Below, one piece after another: positions 7,729 through 14,523 of a stretch of DNA of 25,681 nucleotides. Numbering within the stretch: the stretch's first letter is position 1; each line of letters starts with the position of its first letter. The translations under genes were made by a program, and so were the position numbers. Origin of the DNA: Clostridia bacterium BRH_c25 (lineage in GTDB: Bacteria; Bacillota_A; Clostridia; Lutisporales; Lutisporaceae). The notes under the pieces are model-generated. The model saw only the letters and a list, made by a program, of their open reading frames with translations, did no database searches and was not told the DNA's origin. The stretch spans positions 1 through 25,681 of the forward strand of contig LOES01000096.1 in the NCBI GenBank assembly GCA_001515955.1, given 5' to 3'.

Positions 7729-9381
7729 TTATGCTGAAATCATGCTATGCTCCTCACTGTCCAACAACTCTTCAAGCCTTTCCTCTTCTGTTACAATCCT
7801 GTCAAGCTCTCTGGAATAAGCCATGCACTTGCCGTCCACAATTCTTGTCTCCAGTGTACCCTTCGCACTGGGATTGCCTCTCAGGTGCGGGGCATCTATA
7901 ATACCTCTTTTTATAATATCCTCCAATACTATAGGATCACTCCAGGGATCTTCGCTTTCAGGATATAATATCTTAATGGTATTCAACAAGAGTGTTGCTT
8001 CTTTAATCAATTCATGCTTTCTCTGCTGAACTTCCATGTCCTGGCTCATATCTGCCATTCCATCCAATGTAGAACGAATAACGCCTCTGACAATCTTGGT
8101 GCTTTCTATTACATCCTCAGGTCCTGCAGCATGATCCGCTTCGCTGAAGCCTACAACATGCACAATATGAGGTTTTATACTCATGGCCATATAAGTAGAC
8201 GCAGCCAGCTGCCCCTTCGCAACATCCAGGTCAGCGCTCAAGCTTGCCAATCCTGCCCTTACCTGCCTGTATGCTTTAAAGCTGTCATCCTCCAGGGATT
8301 CTATAAGCTCCACCTTTGCCAGCATTTTTGCCAGATCCATTTTGTGGTGCATTGCAGGAGGTACATTAAACATATACTGTGCAATATAATCCTTTACCCC
8401 TGATTTTTTTGCATTATAAGCTGCCAGAAAAGCCATTGCAACACCAATTGTATCATGTGCATCACGCAGACTCCAATGGTGGGCTTCATTTACTTCAATC
8501 GGTATATCCCATTGGGCATGAAGCTCCATCAGCTTCCGGCCTTCAACAATGGAATCACGTACAGGCCTGGTACCTCTGCCGTCCAGCACATTGTACCAGC
8601 ACAAAGGTACTGCACACCAAGCATTGTGGATAGTATCCTTCAGCACTTCCGCGAACCTGAATACCTCTGCTGTGCCGCTGTAGCATCTGAGCAGAGGATA
8701 ATTCCCCCGTCTGGATGCGTTATATAGGTTGGAAAAATCCTCAATACTTCTTAATGGCACACCGCCGGCACCGTTCAAATCCTCATTCATCCTCTCAGGT
8801 GTAAAAAAGAACTGCTGTGTGTTCTGGTCCGGCCCTATTGAAATTATATCCAATACCTTTGACTCTGCTATCATTTTGATTCCATCAATGGTAGCTTCCA
8901 AAGAAGGCAGGCCAAAATGATGTCTTAGTACAGGATACGGGTATTTGCCTTTAATTCTGTCAATAATATTGTCAGCATAGGATACTTCAATTTCTTTCAG
9001 GTTTTTCCCTCTCAAATAATTAATTACATCATCCAGATCTTCTGTTCCGTCAAATATAGTAGAGAGATACGGAAATTTTTTGGCAACCTCTGCTACCGGC
9101 TTTGTACCTCCAAAAATCCATTCAATGCCCTCAAGGCTTTTTTCTTTAATATGCCTTTCCAATTCCCTTAATAAAGGCTCAACATTCTGAGGAGTAAGGC
9201 GGAATCCGATTGCTGCTATATCCGGCTTTATTTCAATTACTTTCTCAACTAGTTTATCTATACTTACCGCAGGGCCAAGAAAGGACGTTTGATGCCCTTC
9301 CTGCTCAGCAAGCCTGAGAAAATTGATTATGCCGCCAACATGAACACAATTCCCGATAGCCGCTCCGAGATATTTTTTCAT
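7729..9381 (-). CDS. B12-binding domain fused to a glutamate-mutase-E-like barrel (putative carbon-skeleton mutase)
   Basis: 550 residues. Residues 1-125 look like a cobalamin-binding Rossmann domain: GNCVHVGG carries the base-replacing His14 of the DxHxxG motif, though the Asp is Cys12; a GFRLTP segment sits at the SxL position and WIFGGTKP (Gly91-Gly92) at the GG position. Residues 150-525 resemble the TIM-barrel catalytic subunit of methylaspartate (glutamate) mutase: GRGTRPVRD (268-276), a long alpha/beta region, and a C-terminal RGNPSAKGTLETRIVDGKC stretch like the end of GlmE. Glutamate mutase is normally two separate chains, so a single chain with B12 domain first is unusual. The reaction is unknown: a carbon-skeleton or amino-group migration is the family expectation; a methyl transfer is possible. 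Its ATG shares one base with the TAA of the upstream dehydrogenase gene (TAATG), with GGAGGAG before it, indicating coupled translation. Confidence 0.75.
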   Translation of the reverse strand: MKKYLGAAIGNCVHVGGIINFLRLAEQEGHQTSFLGPAVSIDKLVEKVIEIKPDIAAIGFRLTPQNVEPLLRELERHIKEKSLEGIEWIFGGTKPVAEVAKKFPYLSTIFDGTEDLDDVINYLRGKNLKEIEVSYADNIIDRIKGKYPYPVLRHHFGLPSLEATIDGIKMIAESKVLDIISIGPDQNTQQFFFTPERMNEDLNGAGGVPLRSIEDFSNLYNASRRGNYPLLRCYSGTAEVFRFAEVLKDTIHNAWCAVPLCWYNVLDGRGTRPVRDSIVEGRKLMELHAQWDIPIEVNEAHHWSLRDAHDTIGVAMAFLAAYNAKKSGVKDYIAQYMFNVPPAMHHKMDLAKMLAKVELIESLEDDSFKAYRQVRAGLASLSADLDVAKGQLAASTYMAMSIKPHIVHVVGFSEADHAAGPEDVIESTKIVRGVIRSTLDGMADMSQDMEVQQRKHELIKEATLLLNTIKILYPESEDPWSDPIVLEDIIKRGIIDAPHLRGNPSAKGTLETRIVDGKCMAYSRELDRIVTEEERLEELLDSEEHSMISA

Positions 9382-10511
9382 TATGCGACAACTCCTCCCG
9401 ATGTGTATATTTCTCCACTAACGACATAGCTCTTAATTTCATCAATAGACAGTCCGTCAAGTCCCATATCGGCTACCGTTCTTCCAATCCCGTAATAATC
9501 CTTGTTATGGATGACGGATGCAAGGTGAATCATCGAATTTATTGTTGGCGTCTCTATTTCAAGATACTGTCCCATATCAGCAATAGGAACGAGACTCTGC
9601 GGAACATCCTCAAATATATATCTGGTGTCTAAAGAGGCTGGAGCCTTGATACCCCAATATCCTTTAACATTCGACAAAGCTTCGCAAAGAGTGTTTCCAT
9701 AAGCACCATATGTTGAGCCTAACCATTCTCTTAAAGAAACAACTTCCGCCCCAAGAGCGTCGGCTATCTGCATCCTTTCATAGTCTACTTCTTCAATTAT
9801 CTTTGCAACTGTAGGTGTGATTCCATCAATGTAATACAGGAAGTCACCTTTAGTATTCTCAATTCTTCCACAGTTCAGGATTGTCGGTATCGGATGGAGT
9901 ATTGCACCAATATTATTAAAGCTTGTGTCCAATACACTGTTGGTCTTAACAAATTCAGGTATTGTATGATTGATGACGCTAATGAACTCCATTGTTCTGA
10001 TTGCCGGAAGCGCTGCTACCTTCACCTCATTTTTCTTGCTCAATATTGCTACTTTTCCTTCTTCAACCACTCTGCAAGCAAAAAGTAAAGTCTGCGCTTC
10101 TACTATGCATACATTTTTTCCCGGGTTAATATTTCTGATGATATTTTTGAATTCAAGAGCACCCCCGGTTCTACCTGGATTCAGAACAATATATTGTCCT
10201 GCAGCAACATATGGGGCAATAAGGTTGGCAATATACTTATGGGCACTGGCAGGAACCGCAACCATAATGACGTCCGCGCCACTGATTGCATGCTCTATGC
10301 TGTCTGTAACAAGATTCATATATCCTTTGCCGGATATACAGCCTTCCATTTCTATAAAGCCTTGTTCCAGTATTTTTTCTACTTTTGTGATAGTACGGTT
10401 ATATAGATTTACTTTATGACCGAGATAGGCCAGATAAGCTGCTATTCCTTGTCCTCCATGGCCTCCTCCGATTACAGCAAAATTAAGGTTTTTTCTTTGT
10501 TTTTCCAACAT
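9381..10511 (-). CDS. Octopine/opine dehydrogenase family enzyme
   Basis: 376 residues. An N-terminal Rossmann domain binds NAD(P) (FAVIGGGHGGQGIAAYLAYLG, glycines at about 13-20, then YNRT after strand 2), and the C-terminal octopine-dehydrogenase domain shows GAILHPIPTILN (family active-site His), a YGAYGNTLCEAL segment, RYIFEDVPQSLVPIADMG and YYGIGRTVADMGLDGL. Family members reductively join an amino acid to a 2-oxo acid, or run the reverse oxidation. A longer in-frame start at 10574 would overlap the upstream gene by 50 nt; the ATG at 10511 has AAAGGAGG at ideal distance and is chosen. It starts 13 nt after the ATP-grasp gene and overlaps the B12 gene by 1 nt. Substrates are unknown. No nicotianamine-synthase-like (CntL) gene is present, so a staphylopine-type metallophore is not supported. 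Confidence 0.88.
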   Translation of the reverse strand: MLEKQRKNLNFAVIGGGHGGQGIAAYLAYLGHKVNLYNRTITKVEKILEQGFIEMEGCISGKGYMNLVTDSIEHAISGADVIMVAVPASAHKYIANLIAPYVAAGQYIVLNPGRTGGALEFKNIIRNINPGKNVCIVEAQTLLFACRVVEEGKVAILSKKNEVKVAALPAIRTMEFISVINHTIPEFVKTNSVLDTSFNNIGAILHPIPTILNCGRIENTKGDFLYYIDGITPTVAKIIEEVDYERMQIADALGAEVVSLREWLGSTYGAYGNTLCEALSNVKGYWGIKAPASLDTRYIFEDVPQSLVPIADMGQYLEIETPTINSMIHLASVIHNKDYYGIGRTVADMGLDGLSIDEIKSYVVSGEIYTSGGVVA

Positions 10512-10524
10512 ATAGGTTCCTCCT

Positions 10525-11529
10525 TTAACTATAATACTTCTTGCTGCGCTCATTCCTTGCAATTGCTTCTTCAAGGATCCGTATAATCAAGTCTTCATAA
10601 GATATGCCTGCTGCATCTGCCATCTTCGGCAGGTCGCTGTACCCCGGTTGAAGTCCCGGCAGGCTGTTGATTTCGATAACATAGGGTTTCCCGTCCTTTA
10701 CGCGGACATCAACCCTGGCGATGTCTCTGCATCCTAATGCATCAAATGCTTTTGAAACATTTTTCTTTACTTCTTTTTCTGTTTCTTTGCTTAGAGGTGC
10801 CGGGCAATAGAATTTTGTTTGTTCTCCAAAGTCGGTTTTCACCTCAAAAGTATAGAATTTGCCATATTTTTCAGGAATATCCTTAAAGTCAATTTCCAAA
10901 ATAGGTAGAATAGTCTTGTTTTCACCGTTGCCTATTATTCCTACCGTACATTCCCTGCCCTCAATAAACTCTTCAACAATAACCGGTGGCTGATACTGCG
11001 TCAAGAGCTCCCGGACTTTCTTCAGCAAGGCTTCCTCATTGAATACCTCACTGTCTTTATGTATCCCAAATCCTGACCCTTCACACGCCGGTTTCACAAT
11101 CAAAGGAAAAACCAGATTTGTATTTAATTCCTCTTTTCCAGTGCGAAATACCTGGAATGCAGGGGTAGAAACATTATGAAACCGAAAGACCTGCTTTGCC
11201 ACTGCTTTGTTAAGCGCCAGACTATGTGCAAGAATGCCCGAGCCTACATATGGTATTCCCTGCATCTCCAATATTGCAGGTATTTGAGACTGCCTGCTTT
11301 CTCCGCTGATGCCGGTGCTAAGATTGAAAGCGAAGTTAATATCACTTTTCATGAGTTTCTCTATAATTTTTTCATCTGAAATTATCATTTCTGTTTTATA
11401 CTTCTTGCAAAGAATTTCATAAATACTGTCTGCAGTTGCTTCTTTTTGTTCGTTGGCGTGCTCCACCTCCGTATTATTTTTTTCTATATTTGGCTTATCA
11501 ACGATCAAGCCGATATTGTAACTCACCAT
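10525..11529 (-). CDS. D-alanine-D-alanine ligase-like ATP-grasp enzyme
   Basis: About 334 residues with the Ddl-type ATP-grasp layout (numbering from the ATG at 11541): PYVGSGILAHSLALNKAVAKQV (97-117), lysine in FPLIVKPACEGSGFGI (145-160), VEEFIEGRECTVGIIG (189-204), ARVDVR (275-280) and the metal/ATP motif VIEINSLPGL (288-297). Such enzymes make an amide bond between two amino acids through an acyl-phosphate. Housekeeping Ddl is possible but unlikely: there are no mur or ftsW genes nearby, and it leads an operon with an opine dehydrogenase and a B12 protein. It is the first gene after the c-di-AMP riboswitch. Start is uncertain: ATG at 11541, ATG at 11529 and GTG at 11526 are all in frame. 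A GGGGGG tract just before 11529 is the only SD-like element, and the family N-terminus (SYNIGLIVDKP) fits the shorter forms. Confidence 0.85.
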   Translation of the reverse strand: MVSYNIGLIVDKPNIEKNNTEVEHANEQKEATADSIYEILCKKYKTEMIISDEKIIEKLMKSDINFAFNLSTGISGESRQSQIPAILEMQGIPYVGSGILAHSLALNKAVAKQVFRFHNVSTPAFQVFRTGKEELNTNLVFPLIVKPACEGSGFGIHKDSEVFNEEALLKKVRELLTQYQPPVIVEEFIEGRECTVGIIGNGENKTILPILEIDFKDIPEKYGKFYTFEVKTDFGEQTKFYCPAPLSKETEKEVKKNVSKAFDALGCRDIARVDVRVKDGKPYVIEINSLPGLQPGYSDLPKMADAAGISYEDLIIRILEEAIARNERSKKYYS

Positions 11530-11736
11530 AATCCCCCCCATTTGCTATTGTTATCTATTACTCTCAAGCCTTCAGTCCGATATTGTTCTTCAGTGTTATG
11601 AAATTTGGGGTACACGAAATAAAGGCTTTACACAGCACAAGCATTAATCTAATATTTGATTAGTTGTAGAATAATGTAAAGTGAGCAGAAATTTGAATAC
11701 AATATGGATTAAATTTATAGAAAAGAAGATGTGTAT

Positions 11737-11767
11737 AAAAAAAGCTGCGGAGATTTTTCCACAGCTT
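11737..11767 (-). terminator. Riboswitch expression-platform terminator
   Basis: AAGCTGTGGA and TCCGCAGCTT (minus strand, 11767-11758 and 11751-11742) form a 10-bp stem with one G-U pair and a 6-nt loop, followed by seven T. It lies about 60 nt past the c-di-AMP aptamer and about 210 nt ahead of the ATP-grasp start, so it can gate read-through into the operon. Confidence 0.9.
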
Positions 11768-11825
11768 TCACTTACGGCAATAAAGATATTAGTCCAATTT
11801 ACTCAGGACCATATCCGCCTTTGCT

Positions 11826-11962
11826 TCTATCTCCTTCTCTCTACGCTTACGAGGTTAGCTGACGGATTCGGATCGAAAGAAGTTGACCCTACTCTATTTA
11901 ACATAGAGATTCACCCCAAAAGATTGGTTCCCCCGCTTCAAGTGAATTCAGCGTATAGCTAT
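11826..11962 (-). ncRNA. Cyclic di-AMP riboswitch (ydaO/yuaA leader) aptamer
   Basis: The minus strand carries the highly conserved ydaO blocks in order: CGCTGAATTC near 11952, GAAGCGGGGGAACCAA (about 11941-11926), TTTTGGGGTGAATC, AGTAGGGTCAACTTC, GATCCGAATCCGTCAGC, TAACCTCGTAAGCGTAG and GAAGGAGAT (ending about 11829). TACGCT at the 5' side can pair with AGCGTA at the 3' side as the closing helix. This class binds c-di-AMP and, when bound, favours termination; the matching terminator is present downstream. It sits on the sense strand of the ATP-grasp/opine dehydrogenase/B12 operon. Exact ends are approximate. Confidence 0.93.
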
Positions 11963-11985
11963 ATTCAATTTTATATTGTTAATAA

Positions 11986-12014
11986 ATTTTACCACATATA
12001 TTGGTCTTTGTAAA
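11986..12014 (-). promoter_or_regulatory. Sigma-A-type promoter of the riboswitch operon
   Basis: TTTACA (12014-12009) and TAAAAT (11991-11986) are separated by exactly 17 nt on the minus strand, matching 5/6 and 5/6 of the consensus boxes. Predicted transcription start is near 11979, just upstream of the aptamer. Confidence 0.7.
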
Positions 12015-12113
12015 TACATTTTCTGTAATTTTTTTCTGTAATTTTATGTTTATCATAATTCCAAGACTCCATATTCTGCAAGGTGGAGTAGATTTCCCAT
12101 CTGAATTCTCGAT

Positions 12114-12131
12114 GTTCAGCCATGGCTGAAC
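12114..12131. promoter_or_regulatory. 18-bp perfect palindrome between divergent promoters
   Basis: GTTCAGCCATGGCTGAAC is self-complementary over all 18 bases. It lies about midway between the minus-strand riboswitch promoter and the plus-strand DUF3870 promoter. No T-run follows it, so a protein-binding site serving one or both directions is more likely than a terminator. The binding factor is unknown. Confidence 0.5.
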
Positions 12132-12184
12132 GAGTTCACTCACAATAATACTACATATCCTGTCTATGTAACTAATAGTGAATA

Positions 12185-12193
12185 TGTTATAAT
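12185..12193 (+). promoter_or_regulatory. Extended -10 promoter of the DUF3870 gene
   Basis: TGTTATAAT is a perfect TATAAT box with the TG extension, 72 nt upstream of the chosen ATG. The -35 region (TATGTA at 17 nt) is weak, as is common for extended -10 promoters. Confidence 0.5.
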
Positions 12194-12264
12194 ATTTGTA
12201 TTCAACTGCCTAAGGAATTATATAGGGCAAAAGAATATTTCGCATAATACATGGGAGGATGCTT

Positions 12265-12597
12265 ATGGAGCACAATGGAATTCTCATATCAGGTTATGCC
12301 CGACTTCCGCAAGGAATTACCGCAAAGGAATTATATTCTGTAATTGTCGTAGTAATTGTTGTCGAGAAGCAATCCGGTGTAATTATTGATGCAGATTGTT
12401 CTTTGGTAACCGAGCTTACAAAAAAATTTGTAAAAGATATTTTGATCGGCTGCACATTGAATGACCTGGAGCCTATTGAAGATAAATTTGAAGAGTACTA
12501 TTATGGAAGTGCAAGAAAAGCAATTATATCTGCTATAAAGACTTGCGCGGAAAAATACAAGCAAATATGTGAGAACGGAGACTTGTATACAGATTAG
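12265..12597 (+). CDS. DUF3870 family protein, function unknown
   Basis: 110 residues, single domain, matching the DUF3870 pattern: ILISGYARLPQGITAKELYSVIVVVIVV, then GVIIDADCSLVTELTKKFVKDILIG, then a C-terminal EEYYYGSARKAIISAIKTCAEKY helix. No signal peptide or membrane segment is convincing; the VIVVVIVV run is more likely a core beta strand. The upstream in-frame ATG at 12259 touches the GGGAGG ribosome site, while the ATG at 12265 stands 6 nt from it, so 12265 is preferred. The gene is divergent from the c-di-AMP riboswitch operon, and their promoters are about 175 nt apart, so shared regulation is possible. No biochemical role is known to me for this family, and none is proposed. Confidence 0.85.
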   Translation: MEHNGILISGYARLPQGITAKELYSVIVVVIVVEKQSGVIIDADCSLVTELTKKFVKDILIGCTLNDLEPIEDKFEEYYYGSARKAIISAIKTCAEKYKQICENGDLYTD

Positions 12598-12615
12598 CAT
12601 ATATAAGCGAAGCAA

Positions 12616-12641
12616 AATCCCAGGATACACATCCTGGGATT
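12616..12641. terminator. Bidirectional stem-loop terminator between DUF3870 and pyrI
   Basis: An 11-bp perfect stem (AATCCCAGGAT with ATCCTGGGATT) has a 4-nt loop. On the minus strand it runs into TTTTG and on the plus strand into TTCCTTAT. It follows the DUF3870 stop by 18 nt and lies downstream of pyrI on the other strand, so it can end both convergent transcripts. Confidence 0.75.
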
Positions 12642-12742
12642 CCTTATACTCCAGAGCCAAACCCGAACCACGCGCAACTCGTAACCATACCCTCTACGAA
12701 TACCCTAACCCATTGCCAATTGCCTTGCTCCAGAGCCCTTCT

Positions 12743-12775
12743 CAACCTCGCATCTCGAATCTCGAATCTGTTTTT
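12743..12775. repeat. Dispersed short repeat, copy A (CTCGAATCTCG type)
   Basis: The stretch containing CATCTCGAATCTCGAATCTG and then TTTTT closely matches a second stretch at 17066-17102, each next to the end of a gene. About 28 of 32 positions agree by eye. The flanking 12653-12742 is C-rich, gene-free and otherwise featureless, with loosely similar ACCC/CGAA words. Confidence 0.55.
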
Positions 12776-13206
12776 CATATACTATAAGTTGTCAATTCCT
12801 CACAATAGCTGCAACGGTAATGTATTTTTCCGTTTGAATGAGCCAGTTCAAACCTGGGACTGGCGTACTCGTCAAAATTGCTGACGCATCTGGGATTCTT
12901 GCATTTGAACAGACCTGTCACCTCTTTAGGTATGTTTATATTCATCTTGTTGACTATCTTGTCCTCTTCAATTATATTTACTGTTATATCCGGGTCAATA
13001 AGTCCCAACATGGTAAGATCCACATCTATCTTGTTCTCTATCTTTATTATATCCTTCCTGCCAAACTTGCTGCTCGGTACATTTATAAGGAGCACCACCG
13101 GAAAATTAACCTGATCCAGCTTAAGCTTCTCGAATATCTTTATACCATTGCCTGCAGTTATATGGTCAATGACTATTCCACAATTTATGCTATTTACAGT
13201 TAACAT
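12775..13206 (-). CDS. pyrI: Aspartate carbamoyltransferase regulatory chain
   Basis: 143 residues from the chosen start, close to the usual 140-155. The N-terminal nucleotide-binding domain starts [21 protein letters not shown] and includes the conserved HITAG. The C-terminal zinc domain shows CKNPRC (four-cysteine site, first pair), then CSYC near the end. It carries CTP/ATP allosteric control to the catalytic chain in class B ATCases. Two in-frame ATGs exist, 13212 and 13206. The GGGGGTG ribosome site is 8 nt from the second and only 2 nt from the first, and family members begin with the MLT/MLxI pattern, so 13206 is used. It overlaps the 3' end of pyrB by 17 nt, which indicates coupled translation and matched subunit output. 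Confidence 0.95.
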   Translation of the reverse strand: MLTVNSINCGIVIDHITAGNGIKIFEKLKLDQVNFPVVLLINVPSSKFGRKDIIKIENKIDVDLTMLGLIDPDITVNIIEEDKIVNKMNINIPKEVTGLFKCKNPRCVSNFDEYASPRFELAHSNGKIHYRCSYCEELTTYSI

Positions 13207-14134
13207 TAACATTCACCCCCAACAAAAGCGCCATCAACGCCATTCTTACATATATTCCATACTCGGCCTGCTTGAAATAGACAGCCCTCTCGTCATCATC
13301 AACGTCATAGCTTATTTCATTAACCCTTGGTAGAGGATGCATCACCAGCATATCCTCCTTGGCTTTTTTAAGCTTGCTTCTGTTGAGAATATAGCTGTCC
13401 TTAAGCCTCATATAATCCGCTTCGTTAAAGAATCTCTCTTTTTGTATTCTTGTCATATACAGCACATTCACCTGGTTTATAACTCCCTCAAGATTTTCAG
13501 TTTCATGAATCTTTACACCATACTTCTCTGTAAGGCTTAATTTCAAATGTTCAGGCAGTTTAAGCTCTGCCGGTGATATAAGCACGAAACTGGAGCCTTT
13601 ATATCGTGACATGGCACTTATCAGAGAATGTACCGTTCTTCCGAATTTAAGGTCACCGCAGAAGGCTATTGTCTGGTTCTCCAGTGTTTTCTTATATCGC
13701 CTTATAGTAAGCAGGTCGGTTAAGGTCTGTGTAGGATGATGGTGTCCTCCGTCACCTCCGTTTATAACAGGTGCTGAAGAATATTCTGACGCAAGCTTTG
13801 GTGCTCCCTCCTTGGGATGTCTCATTACCAGCACATCGGCGTAGGTGCACAACACTCTTATAGTATCTGCTATACTTTCTCCCTTTGAAACCGAGCTTGT
13901 GCTCGCATCGGAGAACCCTAGAATCGTTCCTCCCATTCTGAGCATTGCTGATTCAAAGCTGAGCCTGGTTCTTGTACTTGGTTCATAAAAAAGTGTTCCG
14001 AGTATTTTACCCTTGCAGATGCTGCCAAAAGCTTCCCTATCCTCCACCATTCTGTCTGCCAGGTTGAATACCTCATTAAGTTCTTCCAGACTGAAATCAT
14101 TGGGGTCAATTAAATGTCTTCCTTTTAAATTCAT
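13190..14134 (-). CDS. pyrB: Aspartate carbamoyltransferase catalytic chain
   Basis: 314 residues. It condenses carbamoyl phosphate with aspartate, the committed step of pyrimidine synthesis, in the cytoplasm. Motifs: carbamoyl-phosphate site [15 protein letters not shown] (about 49-63), SVSKGES (the 80s-loop Ser/Lys), [23 protein letters not shown] with the conserved [27 protein letters not shown] and [11 protein letters not shown]. The usual GDGANQHPTQ reads [10 protein letters not shown], a mild variant. AAGGAGG 7 nt before the ATG is also the 3' arm of a PyrR-type loop, so translation as well as transcription can be regulated by uridine nucleotides. PyrI follows with a 17-nt overlap. The rest of the pyr pathway is not in the window. 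Confidence 0.97.
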   Translation of the reverse strand: MNLKGRHLIDPNDFSLEELNEVFNLADRMVEDREAFGSICKGKILGTLFYEPSTRTRLSFESAMLRMGGTILGFSDASTSSVSKGESIADTIRVLCTYADVLVMRHPKEGAPKLASEYSSAPVINGGDGGHHHPTQTLTDLLTIRRYKKTLENQTIAFCGDLKFGRTVHSLISAMSRYKGSSFVLISPAELKLPEHLKLSLTEKYGVKIHETENLEGVINQVNVLYMTRIQKERFFNEADYMRLKDSYILNRSKLKKAKEDMLVMHPLPRVNEISYDVDDDERAVYFKQAEYGIYVRMALMALLLGVNVNVNCK

Positions 14135-14144
14135 TAACTCTCCT

Positions 14145-14178
14145 CCTTCTTAGTCTCACAGGACTATTATTTAAAGGT
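14145..14178 (-). promoter_or_regulatory. PyrR-binding loop 2, covering the pyrB ribosome site
   Basis: On the minus strand TAGTCCTGTGAGACTA matches the PyrR anti-antiterminator consensus (ARUCCNGNGAGGYU) and is enclosed by CCTT and AAGG arms. The AAGG arm is part of the pyrB Shine-Dalgarno AAGGAGG. PyrR binding here would hide the ribosome site, a translational layer beyond attenuation (inference). Confidence 0.8.
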
Positions 14179-14195
14179 TCTGGTATTTTATGCAT

Positions 14196-14227
14196 GAAAA
14201 AACCCTCATGCCTGTGGGCATGAAGGT
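14196..14227 (-). terminator. pyr operon attenuator terminator
   Basis: ACCTTCATGCC and GGCATGAGGGT (minus strand) form an 11-bp stem with one G-U pair and a 4-nt CACA loop, followed by a T-run. It lies between the two PyrR loops, 62 nt before the pyrB start, as expected for a PyrR-controlled attenuator. Confidence 0.9.
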
Positions 14228-14257
14228 CAGACTTATCACTCCAGTATATCATCCGAC

Positions 14258-14290
14258 ACCTTAGTAGCCTCACAGGACTAAATTAAAGGT
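14258..14290 (-). promoter_or_regulatory. PyrR-binding loop 1 (anti-antiterminator)
   Basis: On the minus strand TAGTCCTGTGAGGCTA fits the PyrR consensus exactly and is flanked by pairing arms ACCTT and AAGGT. It is upstream of the attenuator, the classical position where UMP-loaded PyrR stabilises the anti-antiterminator and lets the terminator form. Confidence 0.88.
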
Positions 14291-14303
14291 TATCTTTCTA
14301 TTT

Positions 14304-14332
14304 AAGATAACATAATGAATAATTGTTGTCAA
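14304..14332 (-). promoter_or_regulatory. pyrBI promoter
   Basis: A perfect TTGACA (14332-14327) is 17 nt from TATCTT (14309-14304), with a TG one base ahead of the -10 box. The predicted start near 14297 puts PyrR loop 1 at the very 5' end of the leader. On the plus strand the same bases overlap weak boxes (TTGTTG, 18 nt, CATAAT) that could serve the divergent S-layer-type gene. The rest of the intergenic stretch to 14507 is AT-rich with nothing else recognised. Confidence 0.8.
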
Positions 14333-14523
14333 TACAGTAAAAGTATCATAATAACGTACAGCCGTCCCATATTTACTGCATGTTTCACCTTCTTCTATTT
14401 TCCTGTCAAAATAATTTTTTTTAACTTTTTTTCAAATTACTCCCTAAATTCATTTCCAGCTTGCGAATTTTATATCATGCACAACAAGCATATCACTTTG
14501 AAAAAAAATAAGGAGGAACTCTC

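Noticed and set aside
9381..10511. Staphylopine-like metallophore system
   Set aside because: The opine-dehydrogenase family fits, but there is no nicotianamine-synthase-like gene, histidine racemase or metallophore importer nearby.
9381..10574. Longer start for the opine-dehydrogenase-like gene at 10574
   Set aside because: It would overlap the ATP-grasp gene by 50 nt and has no ribosome site, while the ATG at 10511 has AAAGGAGG at the right distance.
10525..11529. Housekeeping D-Ala-D-Ala ligase of wall synthesis
   Set aside because: The fold fits, but the gene is under a c-di-AMP riboswitch and coupled to an opine dehydrogenase and a B12 protein, with no wall genes around it; a specialised ligase is more likely, though not proven.
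12331..12660. 109-residue minus-strand frame opposite the DUF3870 gene
   Set aside because: It is a shadow: the plus frame matches a known family and has a promoter and ribosome site; the minus product has no family pattern and its start lies beyond the terminator hairpin.
14145..14290. T-box or other riboswitch in the pyrB leader
   Set aside because: There is no T-box sequence, and the two loops match the PyrR consensus and precede a pyr gene.
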